Positions 48,705-53,957 of a stretch of DNA of 53,957 nt are shown here, piece by piece. Position 1 is the first letter of the stretch. The number at the start of each line of letters is the position of its first letter. Both the position numbers and the translations under genes were made by a program. Origin of the DNA: Bacteroidales bacterium (lineage in GTDB: Bacteria; Bacteroidota; Bacteroidia; Bacteroidales; UBA932); NCBI GenBank assembly GCA_017458265.1, contig JAFTFV010000041.1, positions 1 through 53,957 on the forward strand, given 5' to 3'. Below the pieces are notes generated by a model. It was not told the origin of the DNA and did not search any database. It saw nothing but the letters and a program-made list of their open reading frames with translations.

Positions 48705-51026
48705 ATGACAGACAAAACCAGAAAGAAAATAACCCTTTGGTTCTGGATAATCCTGGTCGCCCCCTTCGTTGCTCTCGGGGGCCTTCTCGCCTTGGTCTGG
48801 GCCTTTGCAGACATCCCCTCCATCGAGGAACTTGAGAACCCGGATTCCAAACTCGCGACGCAGGTGATTGCCGACGGCGGTGAAATTCTCACCACCTACC
48901 ATATAGAGAACCGCACATTCGTAAGCTACGATGAACTTGCCCCTTCACTGGTTCAGGCCGCCGTGGCAACAGAGGACAAGCGCTTCTACAAGCACTCCGG
49001 TGTAGACTTCCAGTCACTTGGCAGGGTGCTGTTCAAGACCCTTCTCTCCAGGGATTCTTCCCAGGGCGGCGGCTCCACCATAACCCAGCAGCTGGCAAAG
49101 ACTCTGTATCCAAGGCGTCCCGGTGTAGGAAAGATCGGGATGGTATGGATCAAGCTTAAGGAGTGGATTACGGCAATCAAGCTGGAGCGCAACTACACCA
49201 AGGAAGAAATAGTTGACATGTACCTCAACGCCATCTTCTTCGGTTCCAACTCGTATGGCATTTCCTCGGCCGCAAACCTTTTCTTCGGAAAGCATCCTTC
49301 CGAACTCAACCCTGAAGAAAGCGCTGTCCTGGTGGGCATGGTGAACAAGCCCACACGCTACAATCCCTCCATCAATCCGGACCACGCCCTCAAGCGCCGC
49401 AACCTGGTTCTGAGCCGCATGGCAGAGATGAAGTACCTCACCAAGGCCGAATGCGATTCCCTGCAGGCTCTCCCCATAACCCTCCATACCCGCACGGGAG
49501 ACCGCACAACCGGAGTAGGTCCCTACTTCAGGGATATGCTCAGGCGCACGATGAGTGCCACAAAGCCCAAAAAGTCTTCCTACTACACTCCTGAAGACTA
49601 TCAGGTGGATTCTCTCCTCTGGGCAGAAGACCCTCTGTACGGCTGGCTCAACAAGAATTTCAAGTCTGACGGTTCCAAGTACGACCTTGACCGCGACGGG
49701 CTCCGCATCTACACAACCGTAAATATCAAGATGCAGCGCTATGCAGAGGAAGCCGTTGCAGAACACCTCGGCAAGGACCTTCAGAAGGCCTTCGACAAGG
49801 AACTCAAGTACCGCAGGAATCCCCCCTTCATGGCCGACACTGACAAAAAAGTCATCGAGACCACGCTCAAGCAGGCCCGCAAATGGAGCGACCGCACCCG
49901 CATGATGAAGGCCTCCGGCCATTCAGACTCCGAGATAGAAGCTTCCTTCAAGGAAAAGACCAACATGAGGATATTCAAGTGGGACAAGCCCGGATACATC
50001 GACACCCTCATGACCCCGGACGACTCCATACGATACTACAAGTCCTTCTTCAGGGCTGCGTTCATGGCAATCGAGCCCGGGACAGGCCACATAAAGGCAT
50101 ACGTCGGCGGCCCCGACTACCGCTACTTCAAGTATGACAACGTCCGCCAGGGACGCCGCCAGGTGGGTTCCACAGTGAAGCCGTTCATCTACACCCTTGC
50201 CATGGAATCCGGCATGACTCCATGCGACAAGGTCCAGAACTCCCCCGTTGTAATTGTCATCAACAACCAGGGAGATACATGGAGCCCGCAGGACCCCCAC
50301 GCAGACGACACCGTCGTAGACCTCGCCTGGGGCCTCGCCCACAGTTCCAACTCGGTTTCCGCCTACCTCATGAAACAGCTCGGTCCCGAATCCATGGTCT
50401 CCATGATGAGGAAAATGGGCATCGGCGGATTCGTTGATCCCGTAGTCTCGCTTTGCGTGGGATCGGCAGACCTTTGCGTATACGATATGGTAACCGCATA
50501 CAACACCTTCCCTTCCGGAGGCACATATACAAGTCCCGTATTCGTGACCCGCATCGAGGACAGCGACGGCAATATCCTCGGGACTTTCAGCGACAGGAAG
50601 CATGAGGTGCTTTCGCAGAGGGCGACATCGGAGATGATAAGCATGATGAAGGGCGTCGTGGATTATGGCACCGGCATCAGGCTGCGCCTCAAATACGGCC
50701 TCAAGGGCCAGATTGCAGGCAAGACAGGCACCACCAACGACAACTCCGACGGATGGTTCATCGGCTATACGCCCAAGATTACCGCCGGCGTATGGGTGGG
50801 AGCTGAAGACCGCTACGTCCACTTTGCCAACAACAGCCTTGGCCAGGGCGCCAACATGGCCCTCCCGATATGGGGCCTCTGGATGAAGAAAGTCCTTGCC
50901 GACGGCACCCTCGGCATATCAGAGGGGGATGTCTTCCCCGAAAGCATCGGCAGCTACCACTGCTCGTCTGCAGAAGAGGACACCACGCCCGACAAGTCCG
51001 ACCTTGAGAATTATTATTTTGAGTAA
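48705..51026 (+). CDS. mrcA: Penicillin-binding protein 1A (bifunctional transglycosylase/transpeptidase)
   Basis: A 773-residue class A PBP with a membrane helix at about 10-32. The GT51 glycosyltransferase domain at about 65-235 has ATEDKRFYKHSGVDF, then GGGSTITQQLAK and EIVDMYLNAIFFG. The transpeptidase domain at about 430-720 has Ser489 in GSTVKPF, then SSNSVSAY, and KTGTTNDNSDGWF. It builds and cross-links peptidoglycan in the periplasm. The ATG at 48705 is chosen over a TTG two codons earlier. The stop overlaps ddl by one base, forming a cell-wall operon. Confidence 0.95.
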   Translation: MTDKTRKKITLWFWIILVAPFVALGGLLALVWAFADIPSIEELENPDSKLATQVIADGGEILTTYHIENRTFVSYDELAPSLVQAAVATEDKRFYKHSGVDFQSLGRVLFKTLLSRDSSQGGGSTITQQLAKTLYPRRPGVGKIGMVWIKLKEWITAIKLERNYTKEEIVDMYLNAIFFGSNSYGISSAANLFFGKHPSELNPEESAVLVGMVNKPTRYNPSINPDHALKRRNLVLSRMAEMKYLTKAECDSLQALPITLHTRTGDRTTGVGPYFRDMLRRTMSATKPKKSSYYTPEDYQVDSLLWAEDPLYGWLNKNFKSDGSKYDLDRDGLRIYTTVNIKMQRYAEEAVAEHLGKDLQKAFDKELKYRRNPPFMADTDKKVIETTLKQARKWSDRTRMMKASGHSDSEIEASFKEKTNMRIFKWDKPGYIDTLMTPDDSIRYYKSFFRAAFMAIEPGTGHIKAYVGGPDYRYFKYDNVRQGRRQVGSTVKPFIYTLAMESGMTPCDKVQNSPVVIVINNQGDTWSPQDPHADDTVVDLAWGLAHSSNSVSAYLMKQLGPESMVSMMRKMGIGGFVDPVVSLCVGSADLCVYDMVTAYNTFPSGGTYTSPVFVTRIEDSDGNILGTFSDRKHEVLSQRATSEMISMMKGVVDYGTGIRLRLKYGLKGQIAGKTGTTNDNSDGWFIGYTPKITAGVWVGAEDRYVHFANNSLGQGANMALPIWGLWMKKVLADGTLGISEGDVFPESIGSYHCSSAEEDTTPDKSDLENYYFE

Positions 51027-52045
51027 TGGCTAAATATCAGTCTATTGCAGTTATTTACGGAAGCGACTCCTCAGAGTGGGAGGTCGCCTGCCGAAGTGGA
51101 GAATTCGTCGCATCCCGCATTGACGAATACAAGTATGACGTATATGAGATATTCGCCCGTTTCGGCAAGTGGAAGCTCGTCGCAATGCGCAAGGCGAATT
51201 CCATGAGAAGTCCCTTCCCCGAAGGCGCACAGCCGGAAGTAGACAAGACAGACTTCTCCGTCATGGTCCTTGGAGAAAAAGTGAAATTCGACTTCGCCTA
51301 CATAATGCAGCACGGAGCCCCCGGTGAAACCGGCCTCCTGCAGGGATATCTGGAGATGCTTGGCGTCCCGCATTCAAGCTGCAGCGCTTTCGTCACCACG
51401 GTGGCTTTTGACAAGTATTCCTGCAAGAGCTACCTCCGCGGAGCAGATTACGTCAAGCTCTCGCCTGACGCCTTCATCCGCCAGGGAGACGACGTGGAAG
51501 CCTTCAGCAAAAAGGCCGTCGAGAAGCTTGGGCTGCCCCTTTTCGTAAAGCCCACCAACGGAGGATCCAGTTTCGGCATCACCAAAGTGGAAAAGGCCGA
51601 TGACCTTCCCGCCGCCGTAAAATTCGCATTCACCGAAGGGAATACGGTGATAGTTGAAGCCGCCATCAAGAGCGAGCACGAACTCACCTGCGCAGTATAT
51701 ACCGGAAATGACGGAGTGAAGGCACTCCCGGTCATAGAAATCATCTCCGAGACAGGCTGGTTCGACTATGACGCCAAATACAACGGTCTGAGCCAGGAAG
51801 TATGCCCCGCGCAGATTCCTGACGAACTTGCAAAGAAGATTCAGGATATCTCAGTCAGAATTTACAGACATCTTGGCTGCAAGGGTCTTGTGAGGATGGA
51901 CTACATATCGGCCCCTGACGGCATATACTTCCTTGAGGTGAACATCATACCCGGAATGACCAACGCCTCGCTCGTACCCAAGATGGTGCGCGCAGCAGGC
52001 ATGGACATCACCGGATTCCTTACCGAGATTATCGAGAACGCCTGA
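51026..52045 (+). CDS. ddl: D-alanine--D-alanine ligase
   Basis: The 339-residue ATP-grasp enzyme makes the D-Ala-D-Ala dipeptide for peptidoglycan precursors. Motifs are MQHGAPGETGLLQGYLEMLG, PLFVKPTNGGSSFGITKV, VIVEAAIKSEHELTCAV and FLEVNIIPGMTNASLVPKM. The usual HG-x-xGE is HGAPGE, intact. TAATG and TGATG overlaps on both sides couple it tightly to pbp1A and prmC. Confidence 0.95.
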   Translation: MAKYQSIAVIYGSDSSEWEVACRSGEFVASRIDEYKYDVYEIFARFGKWKLVAMRKANSMRSPFPEGAQPEVDKTDFSVMVLGEKVKFDFAYIMQHGAPGETGLLQGYLEMLGVPHSSCSAFVTTVAFDKYSCKSYLRGADYVKLSPDAFIRQGDDVEAFSKKAVEKLGLPLFVKPTNGGSSFGITKVEKADDLPAAVKFAFTEGNTVIVEAAIKSEHELTCAVYTGNDGVKALPVIEIISETGWFDYDAKYNGLSQEVCPAQIPDELAKKIQDISVRIYRHLGCKGLVRMDYISAPDGIYFLEVNIIPGMTNASLVPKMVRAAGMDITGFLTEIIENA

Positions 52046-52947
52046 TGCTCCTTGCCGATTTCCTGAAACAGGGCGTCGCCGCCCTTGAACCTCTGTACCC
52101 CACCGCCGAAGCTAAAAGCATAGTCCTCATGCTGTGCGAGGAGCTCATCGGCACCAAGAGTTACACACATATCGTTGAGCCGCTGTACGAGATTGACAAA
52201 AAATGCGTCCAGCCGCTTGCAGAGGCCCTGCTGCGTCTGCAGGGCGGAGAGCCCATCCAGCATGTCACCGGGAAGTGCGAGTTCTGCGGCCGTACCTTCA
52301 GGGTCAATTCCGACGTCCTCATCCCCCGTCCGGAAACCGAACTCCTTGTAAGGGAAGCCATCAAGATTGCCGACAGGACAAAGCGCATGCGCATCCCTTA
52401 CGGCAAGAGCGCCGAGCCCGTCAGAATCCTTGACCTCTGCACCGGAAGCGGCAACATAGCCTGGTCCCTGGCCTTATCTGTCCCGGGGGCGAGAGTAGTA
52501 GGCGTAGACATTTCCGAAAAGGCGCTGGACGTTGCCCGAAGCCAGGATTTTTCATCGGAACTCAAAGCCGCCGGAGCACTCGCCCCAACTTTTGTAGCAG
52601 CCGATATCCTTGACACTGAGCAGCCGTTCAACTACGGTCAGTTTGACCTGATACTCTCCAATCCTCCATATATAATGGAGAAGGAAAAGCCGCAGCTCAG
52701 GCGCAATGTCCTTGACTTCGAGCCGGCGACAGCACTGTTCGTACCCGACGACAACCCTCTTCTGTATTACAAGGCAATAGCCGGCTGGTCACAGCGATTC
52801 CTCTCTCCGGAAGGAAAGGGTCTCACCGAAATCAACGAAGTCCTGGGCAATGAAACCAGGGAGCTCTTTGCCGATGCCGGCTTCGCCCAGGCGGAACTTG
52901 TCAAGGACTTCTACGACAAAAACCGCTTCGTCTTCTACATGAAATAG
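52045..52947 (+). CDS. prmC: Peptide chain release factor N5-glutamine methyltransferase
   Basis: This 300-residue enzyme methylates the GGQ glutamine of RF1/RF2 using S-adenosylmethionine. A helical N-terminal domain (1 to about 85) is followed by a Rossmann MTase: IPRPETELLV, ILDLCTGSGNIAWSLAL (motif I) and VVGVDISEKALDVA. The catalytic motif DLILSNPPYI has Asn206. It is the last gene of the pbp1A-ddl-prmC operon and is followed by two hairpins. Confidence 0.94.
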   Translation: MLLADFLKQGVAALEPLYPTAEAKSIVLMLCEELIGTKSYTHIVEPLYEIDKKCVQPLAEALLRLQGGEPIQHVTGKCEFCGRTFRVNSDVLIPRPETELLVREAIKIADRTKRMRIPYGKSAEPVRILDLCTGSGNIAWSLALSVPGARVVGVDISEKALDVARSQDFSSELKAAGALAPTFVAADILDTEQPFNYGQFDLILSNPPYIMEKEKPQLRRNVLDFEPATALFVPDDNPLLYYKAIAGWSQRFLSPEGKGLTEINEVLGNETRELFADAGFAQAELVKDFYDKNRFVFYMK

Positions 52948-52949
52948 CG

Positions 52950-52988
52950 TTTTTGTCAACGCTTTTGATGTAAAACCGTTGACAAAAA
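52950..52988 (+). repeat. 12-bp inverted repeat after prmC
   Basis: TTTTTGTCAACG (52950-52961) pairs perfectly with CGTTGACAAAAA (52977-52988) over a 15-base loop. It lies three bases after the prmC stop and just before the main terminator, so it may be a first, weaker hairpin or a protein-binding site. Confidence 0.6.
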
Positions 52989-53000
52989 TTTTGAAAAATC

Positions 53001-53030
53001 GCCCCCGCATCCCACTGCAGGGGCTTTTTT
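53001..53030 (+). terminator. Terminator of the pbp1A-ddl-prmC operon
   Basis: GCCCCCGC (53001-53008) pairs with GCAGGGGC (53017-53024) with one C/A mismatch, followed by TTTTTT. It lies 54 bases after the prmC stop. Confidence 0.8.
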
Positions 53031-53050
53031 ATACCTTTATCCGTTTCACC

Positions 53051-53082
53051 TTTGCGTACACGGATAAGTATTGTGTACTTTG
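53051..53082 (+). promoter_or_regulatory. Promoter of the right-edge lipoprotein gene
   Basis: TTTG (53051-53054), 20 bases, GTACTTTG (53075-53082). The -33 and the TTTG of -7 match; the TA is shifted by one. The ATG at 53118 follows with a leader of about 28 bases. Confidence 0.5.
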
Positions 53083-53117
53083 CAGGAAGGAACGGGAACT
53101 AATGCCCGGATAAGAAA

Positions 53118-53957
53118 ATGAACAGATATATTGTCCAAATGATTGCCATTCTCCTGCTGGCAGCCGGCTGCAGAAAGGAGCAGGAGACCGTGACCGTCCA
53201 GGTGCCGGAAGACGGTTACTTCACGCTGGAGGATGTTTCCAGGCTGCTGGGGTCGGTGCCCATCGGCAAGGAACAGGTAGGGGAAGTGCATGATGCGGTG
53301 TCATCGTCGGCACGGAACGGTTATGACAGCGAGTATCTGATGAGGGACGTTTTCGATTCGCCGGGAGCCGGAATCGGAGACGCCGGAGAATCAAAGGCCG
53401 GAGGAGGCTATGCAAAACCGCTCAGGGAACTGCTCAGGGAGGCTGTCATCGGCACAAAGGCAGGAGGCGGGAGCGAGGATTTCCTGGACGCCCTTGCAGA
53501 GTCTGACGTACAGATCTACTGGCCGTTTTCGGAAACATGGGACGGCGAGCAGATGCCGGTTGTAACTTTTGACCCCGGAGATTTCTCTGAAACGAACTGG
53601 GGCTACACCCCTTCCGGCGAAAAGGTGCTGGTAGACGAAAAAATGGCCGCAGAAAGGCCGGTATGGGTGGTAAGCCGCAATGCCGATGCAGAATACACCT
53701 CACTCGAGATGCTTCGTCGGCAGGATCCTTCCTGGGGGCAGGGCGGAGGAGATCTGCTGGTTGGGTCAAAAGGCGGAAACAGCCTTACGACCCTGGTGCT
53801 GCGCTCATTCAGGGCAAACCGCCATTACGACAGCTGGTTTGCCGGAGCAAGCGAGTTCTTCGTAAAGGTGGGCTCAGCAGAAGACTTTACGGCTTCCACA
53901 GAGCCTGAACTGAGGATCTATCAGCCGCTTGTAACTGATTTCATGATAGTTGTGAGA
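53118..53957 (+). CDS. Lipoprotein of unknown function, truncated by window end
   Basis: From the ATG at 53118 the frame is open for 280 codons to the edge. The product starts MNRYIVQMIAILLLAAGC, a short SPII signal with Cys18, followed by RKEQETVTV. The mature part is acidic and Gly-rich, with KAGGGYAKPLRELLREAVIG and then IYWPFSETWDG. Other landmarks are SRNADAEYTSLEMLRRQDPS, SLTTLVLRSFRANRHYDSW and WFAGASEFFVKVGS. Some residues of the second half recall a Gly/Glu-rich surface protein with a metal site, but I recognise no named family. The C-terminus is missing. It is transcribed separately from prmC. Confidence 0.75.
   Translation, partial: MNRYIVQMIAILLLAAGCRKEQETVTVQVPEDGYFTLEDVSRLLGSVPIGKEQVGEVHDAVSSSARNGYDSEYLMRDVFDSPGAGIGDAGESKAGGGYAKPLRELLREAVIGTKAGGGSEDFLDALAESDVQIYWPFSETWDGEQMPVVTFDPGDFSETNWGYTPSGEKVLVDEKMAAERPVWVVSRNADAEYTSLEMLRRQDPSWGQGGGDLLVGSKGGNSLTTLVLRSFRANRHYDSWFAGASEFFVKVGSAEDFTASTEPELRIYQPLVTDFMIVVR

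Overview
The window reads as a chromosomal segment of an uncultured or gut-type member of the order Bacteroidales (phylum Bacteroidota). The signs are the Bacteroidota promoter pattern (-33 TTTG/TTG, about 20 bp, -7 TAnnTTTG) upstream of many genes, near absence of Shine-Dalgarno sites, many SPII lipoproteins with BACON and OB-like domains, TonB-dependent receptors with an N-terminal carboxypeptidase-regulatory domain, and family members typical of the group (DUF3109, DUF2007, TrpB2, short ManA, three-part LptF/G). G+C is roughly 50-57 % by eye. Genus is not assignable from this alone.

Left part (1-22 kb, almost all on the minus strand) is accessory and envelope-oriented. It holds a fimbrillin-like lipoprotein with a tiny co-transcribed leader ORF, then a tight run manA / M3 peptidase / DUF5689-like OB lipoprotein / TonB receptor / secreted endonuclease-exonuclease-phosphatase (EEP) nuclease / BACON-NUC1 nuclease lipoprotein. 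Next come a lipoprotein with four tandem OB-like units, a lipocalin-like lipoprotein, an A+T-richer ATPase gene flanked by iterons and a probable group II intron scar, and a second multi-OB lipoprotein next to an Oar-like TonB receptor. The co-occurrence of two surface nucleases, several nuclease-type OB folds and TonB receptors suggests an outer-membrane system that cuts, binds and imports nucleic acid. This is an inference, and the most interesting system candidate in the window.

Middle part (22-35 kb) is core: metK, then a plus-strand operon smpB - two M23 factors (one intact, one lacking a catalytic His) - alaS - a single ORF that fuses an LptF/LptG permease to methionyl-tRNA formyltransferase - thiamine pyrophosphokinase. 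Opposite lies trpB2, preceded by a textbook transcription attenuator with an 18-residue leader peptide carrying two consecutive Trp codons. An orphan sdhC/frdC and pyrH follow.

Right part (34.8-54 kb): an orphan radical-SAM-associated lipoprotein-like protein, aminopeptidase P, a coiled-coil membrane protein overlapping hemW, small DUF genes, an M16-like protein without the zinc motif, a TPR protein, a U32 peptidase, an Lrp/AsnC regulator with a palindromic operator, topA, and a cell-wall/translation operon pbp1A-ddl-prmC ended by a terminator. The last gene, an unknown lipoprotein, runs off the right edge.

A ~32-bp interspersed repeat (core CTCGACTTCGCTCGAA) occurs five times. One copy is translated in frame inside the M3 peptidase; two others supply stop and/or start codons at gene junctions. 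No CRISPR array, tRNA or rRNA gene was seen.
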